DNA of 64,000 nucleotides from Paraconiothyrium sp. Pb-2020 (lineage: Eukaryota; Ascomycota; Dothideomycetes; Pleosporales; Didymosphaeriaceae). Shown in pieces: positions 41,452-52,795 of this stretch. How positions within the stretch are numbered: position 1 is the stretch's first letter; each line of letters opens with the position of its first letter. The translations under genes were made by a program, and so were the position numbers. The stretch lies in NCBI GenBank assembly GCA_022419385.1, contig JAJUBI010000008.1:1488001-1552000 (forward strand). The letters run 5' to 3'. The notes beneath the pieces were generated by a model, which saw only the letters and a program-made list of their open reading frames with translations, was not told the DNA's origin and searched no databases.

Positions 41452-44400
41452 ATGGTGGTGGGAGGACCATGACCCTCATCGCGAAGAGTCTGTAGTCGCT
41501 GACTGGAGTTGAACAGGCTGTAAGCAAGCGCGCCGGGCGCAAGAAGGACGCCGCCGCCGCCGGTGGGGGACAGAAGGCCGGATTCACGAAGAAAGCTGTC
41601 TTCGAGAGCACCAAGAAAAAGGAGGTTGGCGTATCAGATCTCACGTTGCTTAGCAAGATCTCGAACGAAGCCATCAACGAGAATTTGAAGAAGCGATTCG
41701 AGAACAGAGAAATCTACGTACGTGCGGACCCCCGCAGCAGGCACCCGCCTTATCGATTCGTCGAGTCAACCCAGGACAACCGCTGATTTGGTCGCAGACA
41801 TACATTGGGCATGTGTTGGTTTCTGTCAATCCGTTTCGGGACCGTACGTTTCGCAAATATATAAGTGAGGGGAGGGCGCTGATATTTGGCAGTGGGGATA
41901 TACACAGACCAGGTCCTGGATAGCTACAAGGGCAAGAACAGATTGGAGGTAGGTTTCAAGTCATTAAGAGTCATTGCGATCGGATGGCTAATCTCTACAG
42001 GTTCCTCCGCACGTCTTCGCAATCGCCGAATCATCCTACTACAACATGAAAGCGTACAAGGAGAACCAGTGCATCATCATCTCCGGCGAATCTGGTGCAG
42101 GCAAGACTGAAGCCGCAAAGCGGATAATGCAATACATTGCCAATGTGTCAGGAGGCAGCAATAGCGGGATTCAGGAGATCAAGGAGACTGTGCTGGCCAC
42201 GAATCCTCTCCTAGAGTCCTTCGGTAATGCGAAAACGCTGAGGAATAACAACTCTTCGAGGTTCGGAAAATACCTCGAGATACAGTTTAATGCGCAGGGC
42301 GAGCCAGTCGGCGCGAACATCAACAATTACTTGTTAGAGAAGTCAAGAGTGGTGGGGCAAATCACAAACGAGCGGAATTTCCATATCTTCTATCAGTTCG
42401 CAAAGGCAGCATCGTCAAATCACAGAGGTAATGTCGCTTGGAGTAAGTTTGATCTTTCAACTGACACGGGCAGAAATATTCGGTATCCAGCAACCGCAGC
42501 AGTACGTCTACACAAGCCGATCGAAGTGTTACGACGTCCAAGGCATCGACGATCACGCCGAATTCAAAGATACCTTAAACGCCATGAAGACTATTGGGTT
42601 GTCGCAGGACGAGCAGGATAACATTTTCAGGATGCTTTCGGCAATACTATGGCTAGGAAACGTCACTTTCCGGGAAGACGATAAGGGTGACACAGTAGTC
42701 GCGGATCAGTCCGTCGTTGACTTCGTCGCGTACCTGTTGGAGGTAGACTCTGCACATGTGAACAAAGCACTCACCACCCGTGTAATGGAGACCAGTCGAG
42801 GTGGACGCCGGGGTTCAGTGTACGACGTCCCGCTGAATCCTGCACAAGCGGGCGCTGTGCGAGATGCACTAGCGAAGGCCATATACTTCAATCTGTTCGA
42901 TTGGATCGTCGCACGTATCAACATTTCGCTGCAAGCCCGAGACACGGTGGCCTACTCGATTGGTATCTTGGACATTTACGGGTTCGAGATCTTCGAGCGA
43001 AACAGTTTTGAGCAGCTCTGCATCAATTACGTGAACGAAAAGCTCCAGCAAATATTCATTCAATTGACTCTCAAGGCAGAGCAAGAAGAATACGAGCGAG
43101 AGCAGATTAAATGGACCCCGATCAAGTATTTCGACAACAAGGTTGTATGCCAGCTGATCGAAGAAAAGCGGCCACCTGGTGTCTTCGCAAATCTGAACGA
43201 CGCCTGCGCAACAGCAAGCGCAGATCCTGCCGCTGCTGATCAGACTTTTGCCACAAGATTAAACTCGCTCTCTAACCCCAACTTCCAGCCACGGCAGGGC
43301 CAGTTTATAATCAAGCACTACGCTGGCGACGTATCGTACGCCATCGATGGCATGACCGACAAGAACAAAGATCAATTACTCAAGGACTTGCTCATTCTCC
43401 TCGGCAACAGTTCCAATAACTTCGTCCACACGCTCTTCCCAGATCAAGTCGACACCGACAACAAGAGACGTCCTCCGACAGCTGGCGATAAGATCAAGGT
43501 GTCTGCGAACGCTCTTGTGGACACTCTTATGAAGGCGCAGCCCTCGTATATTCGTACTATCAAGCCGAACGAAAACAAATCACCCACAGAGTTCAACGAG
43601 CCGAATGTGTTGCATCAGATCAAGTACCTAGGTCTGCAAGAGAACGTTCGCATTCGACGAGCTGGTTTCGCGTCGCGTCAGACTTTCGAGAAGTTTGTCG
43701 AACGCTTCTTCCTTCTGTCACCGAAAACAGGATATGCAGGAGAGTATACGTGGAGCGGGTCGTACGAAAGTGGTGCTAAGCAAATTCTGAAGGATACCAA
43801 CATTCCCGCCGAGGAGTTCCAAATGGGCGTTACCAAGGTATTCATCAAGACTCCCGAAACACTGTTCGCACTTGAAACGATGCGAGACCGTTACTGGCAT
43901 AACATGGCTATCAGAATCCAGCGCGCTTGGAGGAACTACCTACGTTACCGCACAGAATGCGCTATTCGGATCCAAAGGTTCTGGAGGCGCATCAACGGTG
44001 GATTCGAATTCATCGAGCTCCGTGATCAAGGCCACAAGGTCTTGCAAGGCCGGAAAGAACGAAGGAGATACAGTTTGGTCGGGTACCGAAGGTTCATGGG
44101 CGACTACCTCGGTATCGGAAACAAGGGTGGACCAGGAGAAGTGGTTGCGAGTGCAATTGGCATCTCCAACCAAGAAGTACTCTTCTCGTGCCGCGCCGAG
44201 GTCCTCGTATCGAAACTTGGCCGCTCTAGTAAGCCTGAGGCGCGAACATTAGTTCTGACCAAGTCGAACGTCTACCTTGTCAAGCAGGTCTTGGTCAATC
44301 GACAAGTACAGATTCAAGCGGAAAGGACGATACCGGTAGGAGCTATCAAGTTCGTCAGCTGCACCACTCTGAAGGATGACTGGTTCTCCATTGGTGTTGG

Positions 44401-45436
44401 TTCACCCCAGGAGCCTGACCCTCTGGTAAACTGTATATTCAAGACCGAATTCTTCACCCACCTGACCAATGTACTGCGCGGATCACTAACCCTCAAGATT
44501 GGAGATTCGATTGAGTTCAATAAAAAGCCTGGAAAATTAGCCCAAGTAAAAGCAGTTAAGGATCCTGCTGTGTCAAGGGACGATACGTACAAGAGTGGTA
44601 CTATACACACAGCGGCGGGAGAGCCACCCAACTCACAGTCGAAACCCACGCCTAAAGGCAAACAAGTTGCAGCCAAACCGATCACGAAGGGCAAGTTGCT
44701 ACGGCCTGGTGGACCCGGCGGTGGTCCATCGAAGCTCGCCGCCCGGCCCAAGCCTACCCCCGCCGCGGCGCCAGTTGCAACACCTGCACCTGTCCAATCC
44801 AGACCCGTTCCACAGCCTGTGGCAGCGTTGTCGAACGGCACAAGTCATGCCCGTAATGCTTCGGCTTCGTCGAACAGGGCACCACCACCGCCTCCGCCAC
44901 CACCACCAGCTGCGCCTCCTGCACCTAAAGAACCTACATACAAAGCTCTCTATGACTTCCAAGGACAATCAGCTGGAGAGCTAAGCCTCAAGAAGGACGA
45001 AGTCATCCTGATTACCCAGAAAGAGGGTAACGGTACGTATTCTACCATATCTCTAACTTGATGTCATGCTTATACCTACGCAGGATGGTGGCTCGCAAGC
45101 AGGTTAGACAAATCAGCATCAGGATGGGCACCCTCTGCATACTTGGAGGAATACGTAAATAAGCCTGCACCTCCGCCAGCTCCACCGGCACCGCCAGCTC
45201 GTCCTGCCAACGGTGTCCGTGGTAAGGGAGCACCCCCGGCTCCACCGGCGAAACGCCCGGCTGCGAAAAGGCCGGTAGCGGGTGGTGAACCCCGGGACAG
45301 CGGGTACTCGGGAAGCAATTCTGATGTAGGTGCGAGAGACAGTGGGGGAAGCATAGCTGGTGGACTGGCGGAGGCGTTAAGACAACGGCAGGCGGCGATG
45401 CACGGAAGGAAGGCAGCGGATGAGGATGATTGGTAA
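41452..45436 (+). CDS. MYO1: Class I myosin
   Basis: Exons 41452-41454 (start codon only, inferred), 41517-41717, 41798-41843, 41893-41948, 42001-42427, 42474-45032 and 45084-45436 give 1214 residues, the usual length. Class I myosin powers actin-dependent endocytosis at cortical patches. Motor domain about 35-720: P-loop G-E-S-G-A-G-K-T at 131-138, N-N-N-S-S-R-F-G-K (switch I), D-I-Y-G-F-E (switch II), and TEDS-site Ser359 in G-G-R-R-G-S-V-Y-D, the phosphorylation site for PAK kinases. Two IQ motifs (A-I-R-I-Q-R-A-W-R and A-I-R-I-Q-R-F-W-R) precede a basic TH1 membrane-binding tail, a Pro/Ala TH2 stretch, an SH3 domain near 1061-1117 completed across the last intron, a P-P-A-P region and the terminal acidic D-E-D-D-W motif that binds Arp2/3. 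Confidence 0.93.
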
Positions 45437-45912
45437 ATGAGCGCTGTTAGTGGTGATATTCATGTATAGCTGGATGGTGTGTTCAGGAAGGGGGTATACT
45501 AAGAATACTTTTGAAATGATAGACGTTGGGATCAAAAGAGCAGGATTTGGTGTTTACAGTTGCGACTTCCAGCCCACGAGGTTGTCTTACGTAGATTTGA
45601 CTGGTGCTTGTGAGAATATTACGTTGTTCCATTCCATATATATGATTACAAAGATACTCACTGGTAGGGGGCCCATTGCTTGTTAGCGTCTGGAGACACG
45701 CACATGGTGTGCTAGAGGGTTTGATGTAGATCTTATTGAGAAATGGCCTGAGTCAGTTGGGAAGTTTTGGCCGTACTAAAGGCTATTAGCGATGTAGATG
45801 ATCTATAGTGATCAGTTTTGAGCGGAACATTTGGGTCGGCAAACGTCACAACAGCAATATCATTTACATTCGTCGTGAGCAATGTCACTGATTGACTTGG
45901 TTTGAGCGACCG
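45437..45912. other. Intergenic between convergent genes, 476 bp
   Basis: The 3' flanks; nothing supported. Confidence 0.55.
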
Positions 45913-46936
45913 CTATGCCTTCCAAGTTTGCGCTGACGTCTTTGTTCCTCGCCTATTTTCTATTTGTACCATCTCGACCCCACCCTTTGCTTCAGTTCCG
46001 GCTCTTGTTCGAAATCTCCATTCTGGCCCTGCGGTAGCGCGAACCTGCGTCTTGACTCCAGCATCCCTGATCATCTCATCAAAAGCTCCGAGGCCGCTCC
46101 ACCGCTCATGGTTCGCAACAAATTCGCTCACAACCCGTAAGACACAACTGGGTGTCGTTAATGCCATGCCAAAATCCACTAGTAGACCTTCGCGGTAATT
46201 CTCAGCGCATATGTCGATGGGGTATAATCCATTCTCATGCATAATTTTGAGATCGCGCAACATGAGCTTGACGGATCTTTTCTTTCGATCGATAGGTGCA
46301 TGTGGATTATATTGTTTTACGAGAGCTCGGAGTGGAGCGTTCATGTCCTCCCCGAACCTCTGGAAATCCAGAGCCCCATACTGAGCAACAATCTGACCCT
46401 CTTGTGATCGATCTATCTCGATATAACCATAGCAGGGCACGGCGATGGGTCCAATATCAACTTTCTTCGCACGGTATTTAGCGCGAATCTGTTCAATACG
46501 GCCGTACGCGCGACACTCGGCGTTGAAGGGATCAAGGTTTCCAACCAGTTCTTCGTTTGTTATTTGCGCGTTCTGGGATCTTGAGAAGGGGAAGCGGCCT
46601 TTCTTTATATCATAGAATTTGAACTGAAAGTTTCAACTAAAATAGGGGTCAATACGAGAGCGTGTCTGAACTCACTATCTTGATGGCATATGCTTGCCCA
46701 TTCAGAGTAGCTTTGAAGACATATCCTTCTCCGCCTCCGCTACTACTAGGTTTGTCCAAGAGCTCCTCAAACGAGAAGTCCGAAGACTTGCGAAAACCAG
46801 GGCCCTTGAAGGGACCGGTTTTTGGCCCTTCTATTCTAGGTAACTCTTCAGACAGTTGCACATTTGTCTGTGCAACTGCCGGCACTCGTGCAGTTCTCGA
46901 GCTATCAGCCTTGCGTCGCGAAGCGCGTCGAGCCAT
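45913..46936 (-). CDS. FTA2-like (Sim4 complex) kinase-fold protein
   Basis: Exons 46676-46936 and 45913-46623, phase 0, give 323 residues; the first ATG is at 46936 (M-A-R-R-A-S-R-R-K). Family: fungal FTA2-type proteins, named after a Sim4 kinetochore subunit, which share a protein-kinase-like fold. Visible are a glycine loop (G-G-G-E-G-Y-V-F-K-A near 70), a Lys in Y-A-I-K-I-F at the exon junction, G-R-F-P-F, E-C-R-A-Y-G-R-I, then a degenerate catalytic loop Y-P-I-D-I-C-A-E-N-Y, and L-L-V-D-F-G. The catalytic Asp, the Asn and the D-F-G are present, but the usual His-Arg before Asp and the Lys two after it are replaced. Whether this copy is the kinetochore subunit or a paralogue cannot be told. 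Confidence 0.75.
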
Positions 46937-47429
46937 GAGCTCGTCAAGCAGCAATCAAGGGGCAAACGGTTCATAGTCAGAACCTGAGGCACCAAGAGAT
47001 CTTAAGGCAGTAAGTGGACTTGTTATCACGTATATGCAAGCTAAGCAATACCGTATTGATGGACATGTGCTAGTTGTGTGGTTTCACTGGTCGCACGCGA
47101 CTTTATCGCACCCTTGTCAGTGACCCCGCTCACTTTCCCGTGATCCGAGAGTAACTGATCTGGCACTGATACTACTTGTGGTTGGTGTTTCGAGGAGTGA
47201 TAGTCGAACACCTTCCATAATTGGGACGGGTGCCTGCACGCCGGAGGCACAGTCCGCATACATCAATATGGGTTGCATCGTGCGTGGTCCATTCACATTC
47301 CAATCGTATTCGTGTCGACCGTGCGCTTCAAGTTTGCAGAAGACCAAGTGGTTATATGGCTTTCATATGCCTGTGCCATTATGTTATGTAGCTGAAAACT
47401 GATCGTCGAGAAAAACGAACCCGTTCATA
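46937..47429. other. Divergent intergenic, 493 bp
   Basis: Between the FTA2-like and PD-(D/E)XK-like genes. No element recognised. Confidence 0.5.
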
Positions 47430-48731
47430 ATGAGAGACACATTGCTTGGTTATCTTCGACAGAAGAACCCAATCATACATCACCGTCCAAAGAAGTCCGG
47501 TAAGTCAAGTTCAAGATGTAAAACGTACACAATACCGCAAAAAATAGAGAGATGGAAAGGCTTTGACCCAGATATTGTGCACAACATGTACTCTGATATT
47601 CTTTGTCGCATCCGGGAGCGAGCGCCTGTTGAACTCGAGTCGATCGACTTGCGGATAAGGAAGGAACGTGAAATGCACAATATAGTGGCAGGGTGGAACA
47701 AAAAAGTAGTCTTCAAAGCTTTGGAGGAGACTGGACAATACATGGGTCGCAATGACCTTCTTGTTATGGTGCCCGGTGAGAAGGCCATAGATCCGCCAGG
47801 ACCGAAAAGGAATTACGAGCCTGACTGGGCAGCAATCACTTTGGACTCGTATAAAGACACAGTTGGAGACTTAACAAACAACTTCCTACCAGGTGACACC
47901 AAGTGCAGCAAGAACTGGAAATCCACTGAGGTCAAAGAAGGAGAGTGTGAACGCATACTTGATCCTAAGGCACCTTTTCCGAGCTGGTTTTGGCCCGTGG
48001 CTCAAATCTATACATACTGTTTTCGGCTGGAGAGGCGGTACGCTTACATCATAACCGACGAAGAGCTTGTTCTGTTTAGAGTTGGACCAAACAGAGTTTG
48101 TCCGGAAAGAATTCCTTCACATTCCGGTCCGCCACCAGAGCTCGATATTGGAATTTTGGAATTGGAAGGAAAGATTGAGTTTGTCTCGTTTCCTTGGACT
48201 AATGGGCGAAATGAAGATGGAGAAGAGCTCGAAGAATTGAATGGACCGTCTATCAACACTGCTCTGTGGTGGATCCATTTGCAAGCAGCCAATGAAAACT
48301 CGATCAAATGGGCCTATCCCCCTTTGGAAGATGATGGGCTTCCTAAACCTCTCCTGGAAGACGGTACGTCTTGCCCTCGGAATGACTCTTGCCGCTCCAG
48401 TGAAAATGATGACCGGACCGAACGAGAGCCGAGCGTCGAAAACGGAGGGCAAAAAGAGGACCAAGCTCTTTCGAGCTTCCACGTTAGACAAGAACCGTCA
48501 TTCACCATGCCTGAAAGCTCGGCCTCGAGGATTGATATAGGCCCGAAGAGAAGAAAGACGAATCGAACGCAGACAGCAGCTTCATCCAGCAACGCACTAA
48601 ATGCATCTTTCTCCTCGCGTTCCTCTGCGACATCAGTTCAGAGCAAATTAGCAAAAAGAAAGTCAGGCAGGAGGCTTTCTGCGGCTAGGCCAAATGCTCA
48701 CAACAAAAGCGGAGGCAATGGAAGAAGCTAG
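47430..48731 (+). CDS. Putative PD-(D/E)XK nuclease-fold protein with nuclear signals
   Basis: Single exon, 433 residues from an ATG at 47430. I do not recognise a named family with certainty. An N-terminal helical part (about 30-110) is followed by an ordered set of motifs: P-D-W with Asp132, G-D-T-K with Asp156 and Lys158, and Q-I-Y-T-Y (Gln192 and Tyr196), then R-Y-A-Y-I-I-T-D-E-E-L-V-L-F. This Asp ... Asp-x-Lys ... Gln-x-x-x-Tyr order is that of PD-(D/E)XK nucleases of the RecB-like type. The C-terminal 120 residues are disordered and contain basic clusters (P-K-R-R-K near 372 and L-A-K-R-K-S-G-R-R near 407), suggesting nuclear entry. The downstream neighbour, 332 bp away on the same strand, is a HET-domain gene. 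Nuclease activity is inference only. Confidence 0.7.
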   Translation: MRDTLLGYLRQKNPIIHHRPKKSGKSSSRCKTYTIPQKIERWKGFDPDIVHNMYSDILCRIRERAPVELESIDLRIRKEREMHNIVAGWNKKVVFKALEETGQYMGRNDLLVMVPGEKAIDPPGPKRNYEPDWAAITLDSYKDTVGDLTNNFLPGDTKCSKNWKSTEVKEGECERILDPKAPFPSWFWPVAQIYTYCFRLERRYAYIITDEELVLFRVGPNRVCPERIPSHSGPPPELDIGILELEGKIEFVSFPWTNGRNEDGEELEELNGPSINTALWWIHLQAANENSIKWAYPPLEDDGLPKPLLEDGTSCPRNDSCRSSENDDRTEREPSVENGGQKEDQALSSFHVRQEPSFTMPESSASRIDIGPKRRKTNRTQTAASSSNALNASFSSRSSATSVQSKLAKRKSGRRLSAARPNAHNKSGGNGRS

Positions 48732-49063
48732 GTGACTATGAGCCGTAGCGAATCAAATCTGTTGTGAAAATCATCATGATGGTTGGGGCGATGGCGCTTT
48801 AACCTCATAGATCAGCGAAACATCTCTCTTTCAAAATTACTATCTCAATGTCTGATTCCAACGCATTCAGGCTGATAATTTGCATTTTGCGTTGTAGGCA
48901 TAATGATGTGTTGCGCTGAATCTGGTTGCAACTAGACTAAACCTCATTGAGTCGGGCAGGCAGCTTCCGCGAGGCTGGACGAAGACGCATCATATTCCTC
49001 TCGCCCATTTGCCCATATGTGGAACGCGGTACTCCCAGTCCAAACACTACTGGTCCCCCTGAC
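48732..49063. other. Spacer between the nuclease-like and HET genes, 332 bp
   Basis: The HET reading frame stays open back to 48947, but without an ATG until 49064, so the region is read as leader. No element recognised. Confidence 0.5.
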
Positions 49064-51184
49064 ATGGCCTCGCCTGAAGTACTGTGTTCGAGATGCCGCG
49101 AAGTCGATATCGCGTCGCTCTTCACTACGGAGCTTGAGCACGCCAACGCTATCGCGCTAGGACCGCTGGAACTCATCATTGATGGAAGCAAGGCGTGCAA
49201 CTTTTGCAAAGCAATCGTGGACTCATTTTCATCACAGCAACCATGGCGAAAGTTTGATGCTCATAAACTTCTTCGCCTGCTGCGGGCAGAACAAAAAGGA
49301 ACCGACATTTGGCTATACAGCTACCCCTTCATCAAGGACGGCAGTGATACGACTTCGACATTACGTATTGGAGTCTCTTCCAGCAAAGGAAAACAAACTA
49401 GCAGCCTCAACTGGCGCGAGCATGCCGGCGACCTTCAACTTATGCGAAAATCAGCTGAACAGCTTGATATCTCATGCCTTGGGCGTGGTAGAGAGATGCA
49501 GCCATTCGCGGATATTGGCCTCGCTCGAATATGGCTGAACGAGTGTTTGTACGGTCATGGTTTGCTTTGCAGTCACCCAGGTGCCACACCCAATCCTCAG
49601 TCTTCGATCAGCGAGCCAAGTTTGTTGAGAGTAATCGATGTTGTAGAACGGCGCCTGGTAGAGTTGTCGGCCGGAACTCAATATGTTGCTTTGAGCTATT
49701 GTTGGCCTAAGAAACCTGGCCTTACAAACACACGCGCTAGCAATATCGATTTCGGTGAGGGTGGATCGATCAGTAAGTCTAACGGTTTATCCGAGACTAT
49801 TGACGACGCATGTAGTTTTGTGCTGAACCTGAACCAACGATATCTTTGGGTCGACGCTTTGTGCATTATTCAAGACGACGGGGGCGACAAGGCTCATCAG
49901 ATCAATCAGATGGACCTAGTGTACGGCAATGCCTTGCTCACCGTTGTAGTTGCTCCGGACAAAACCGAAGCCGAAGGGGTTGGGCTGCCCGGTTACCGCA
50001 ATACACCTAGGTCACGCCACCATATGATCTACGAAACTCATGGACTTGAGCTCTCTGTACCAAAACCATGCCTCCAAGATGTCAACTCGTACACACGATG
50101 GGAGACAAGAGGATGGACTTTCCAGGAGGCCCATCTAAGTCGCCGCTTATTGTTCTTCACAAGCCAACAATTGTATTATCAGTGCTCTTGTGGTGTGCGA
50201 TGCGAAGATACAGCCGGAGAAGGTCACACTCCCACAGCATTCATTAGACACAGCACGAACCTATGGAATCCAAAAAGCGCACACGATAATGACTCCGAAG
50301 AAGATTGGGGCGATTTGTTTCTTAGTCGATCAGCGCATACAGATCTTAGCAGATTGCTCAGAACGCACGATTTGCTCCTTACAGACTTCAGTCTCCGGGA
50401 GCTTTCATTCCCTTCGGATATCCTGAACGCGGTCCAAGGGATACTCCGTGTTTTCTCAAAATCGATGGGAACAGACTTCTATGCTGGTCTACCCATTAAG
50501 TGGTTTGATCATGCGCTACTGTGGCAGCTCTACGGCTGTGGGGAAAGACGAACCGGGTTTCCATCTTTCTCTTGGGCTGGATGGGAAGGCACAGTGGACG
50601 CACCTGTTTGGCTGGGGGGACAGGCTACGCGTAAGCTCATAACGTGGTATCGCGCTGTCGCAGATCAATACGTGCGCTGTGAAACCGATGTGCCAATGCA
50701 GGAAGAAAGTACATCCCTTACCATTCCACCAGATCGTGCTATCAGACACATCAAGCCCGAGAACACCTCCAGCCATGACTTCGTGCTCGTTACAACCACG
50801 CAAATAGCATCTTTCGATCTCTCGACTCAAAAGATGGACTATGTACACCACTCCACGGGAGAATATGGGGAGCATGTGTGGATTCTTGACGCAAAGTCAC
50901 GCCGCGCCGGAATTATATTACTCGACAACAATTGGAAGGCCATGCATGTGGTTGAGAAGGACAAACACGATTTCATCATGCTCTCTATGGCTGGGAACAG
51001 TCGCGTGGATGACATGGTCAACTTCGATAACGCTCATTATGAGGATAGGGAGTGGTGTTTACTGAACGTCATGTTGGTTACTTGGAAAAGAGACGGTTCT
51101 GCGGAAAGAGTTGCTGTTGGCTATATTCACTCTGATGCATGGCGGGAGGCTCGCCCCTCTACTCAGGTCGTACATCTAATCTAG
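49064..51184 (+). CDS. HET-domain protein (heterokaryon incompatibility type)
   Basis: Single exon, 706 residues from the first ATG (M-A-S-P-E-V-L-C). HET domains are TIR-like modules that trigger cell death on non-self fusion in filamentous fungi. Near the N terminus are two C-x-x-C pairs (C-S-R-C at 8-11 and C-N-F-C at 45-48) that could hold zinc, as in many HET proteins. HET domain about 205-370: Y-V-A-L-S-Y-C-W near 207, L-W-V-D-A-L-C-I-I-Q-D-D near 261-272, Y-G-N-A-L-L-T-V-V near 285 and R-G-W-T-F-Q-E-A-H-L-S-R-R-L-L-F-F near 345-360. The C-terminal 300 residues are not recognised, apart from G-F-P-S-F-S-W-A-G-W, a pattern frequent after HET domains. There is no NACHT or WD40 part, so it is a stand-alone HET protein. 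Confidence 0.88.
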   Translation: MASPEVLCSRCREVDIASLFTTELEHANAIALGPLELIIDGSKACNFCKAIVDSFSSQQPWRKFDAHKLLRLLRAEQKGTDIWLYSYPFIKDGSDTTSTLRIGVSSSKGKQTSSLNWREHAGDLQLMRKSAEQLDISCLGRGREMQPFADIGLARIWLNECLYGHGLLCSHPGATPNPQSSISEPSLLRVIDVVERRLVELSAGTQYVALSYCWPKKPGLTNTRASNIDFGEGGSISKSNGLSETIDDACSFVLNLNQRYLWVDALCIIQDDGGDKAHQINQMDLVYGNALLTVVVAPDKTEAEGVGLPGYRNTPRSRHHMIYETHGLELSVPKPCLQDVNSYTRWETRGWTFQEAHLSRRLLFFTSQQLYYQCSCGVRCEDTAGEGHTPTAFIRHSTNLWNPKSAHDNDSEEDWGDLFLSRSAHTDLSRLLRTHDLLLTDFSLRELSFPSDILNAVQGILRVFSKSMGTDFYAGLPIKWFDHALLWQLYGCGERRTGFPSFSWAGWEGTVDAPVWLGGQATRKLITWYRAVADQYVRCETDVPMQEESTSLTIPPDRAIRHIKPENTSSHDFVLVTTTQIASFDLSTQKMDYVHHSTGEYGEHVWILDAKSRRAGIILLDNNWKAMHVVEKDKHDFIMLSMAGNSRVDDMVNFDNAHYEDREWCLLNVMLVTWKRDGSAERVAVGYIHSDAWREARPSTQVVHLI

Positions 51185-52795
51185 CTCTGGACTCATGACA
51201 AAAATGTCAGGCTTGTTAGATGCTACCAACTATCAGCTGCTATATAATAGTCATCGGCCACGTAATTTTTCACATACGACCATAGGACACTGAAAACTAG
51301 GCTTCCCGTCCGCTCAGCCATATATAAGCAGTGTACCGGCGGATTAGTAGTTGCGTGGGTGACCAGCAGCGAATACCCGCTGTCGTATGTTTTTGATTCC
51401 AGAATTTTTGGAGCATATGTTGTGTTTGTGCGTGGTGTGGGTCCATGGCGTCCGCTAGAGATCAAACGATCAAACGATCAAACGAGAGACACCTCAAGCA
51501 TCAGCTACAGTTTTTTTTAACAAAGCAATTGAGACACATTTGCGCTAATTCAGCAACATTTATCAATCTTACTCTCAATTTCTACTCTCAACTCATCAAG
51601 TGGTTACAATCTCTGGCAGCTCCAGTGTCTGAGGGAATCATGAGAGAAGACTAAACCAAATCGGGTAATTGACCTCAGCGGACCTACACTATCAGTTTTG
51701 TTGTTGATATCAGCGCTGCTTGAAACGAATCATAGCCTACGCGCGTCGTCAGTTGTGCGGAGCTACCGGGCGTGCGTTAAGTTCCCTCACTGTGCGTGCC
51801 GCTTGATTTCGGAGAAAAGGAGCCCCACCTACTAGGAGAGAGGGACGTTGTCTCCCGCCTCATCAGAAGCTATGCCGCGCGTGAGCATCTCATAGAAGCT
51901 TCCCAAATGCGCGAGAACTTGTGTACACGTGAAGTCGGTGGCTGTTGAGAAGTCACGCTGCGCGCTACCTCCCGTAGGGCAACCGGCCCGCAGGTGCCGA
52001 CGCGAGCCTCGACCCGTGCCTCCAACAATGCATCCCTCAAAAGATTATCCGACCATTTGAGGCTTGCAAAATCGCCAGATCTGATGCCGGCATGTGTCGC
52101 ATGCGTCGTGGGCCATTGAGGTCCGCCAGCTCACGATATACATCCGCTGGTACTACCGGGATGTTCCTCTCAGCCGACATCAATCATATCGACGCCGACA
52201 CGCCAGTGTCGCAACACAGCCATACTCGCTCCCTCACTGTGCATAGATGCGGGCCATCTCACGGCATTGTACTTGTCCATTGCGCCAGTCAGCTTTCAGG
52301 AACGGGCAGGTCATTGTTCGGAGGACCCGAATTATCCCGCGCTGTGCCTTCATGAATGATTATCAAGTGACCACAGCACATGCTGATAGAGCGGTCGAAA
52401 GGCGGCTGAATTCTTACACTACCGGCTCATTGCCAATGCTCCGACTTTCGACGCTCTAGGCGATCTGCGGCATCCTTACCGCACCCTTTGGGCACAATGT
52501 CTTTTTGAAGGGTGTCGGATGTTCGAGCCTCCCCCACACTAGATCCCCACTTCTACCATCTTTAGGCGGATTACACCAGGTCGATGTTTTTCCACCGATG
52601 GTCCAACAAGGGACGCTTAAGAGAGACGTCCACTACTACCGTTTCACAGACAATAACCTTCATTCATACCATTCACTCGTTCCTCGTCTGTCTGATTATC
52701 CCCCCTGGGCCTCTCACTTCTTGACCCTCGAAAGAACTGCCTAATTTACACACGACCCCGCAAGACACCGACTGATTGCTTTCGGCCCATTCACT
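51185..52795. other. Intergenic, 1.6 kb
   Basis: Contains a short 8-bp tandem repeat at 51460-51483. Frames at 52092-52744 are short and featureless. The part near 52600-52790 has C/T-rich leader-like sequence for the GH3 gene. Confidence 0.5.
51460..51483 (+). repeat. Tandem repeat (GATCAAAC)3
   Basis: Three perfect copies of GATCAAAC in a row. Confidence 0.85.

Noticed and set aside
48947..49063. N-terminal extension of the HET protein
   Set aside because: The frame is open but starts at TTG; the first ATG is at 49064, right before the conserved C-x-x-C pair.
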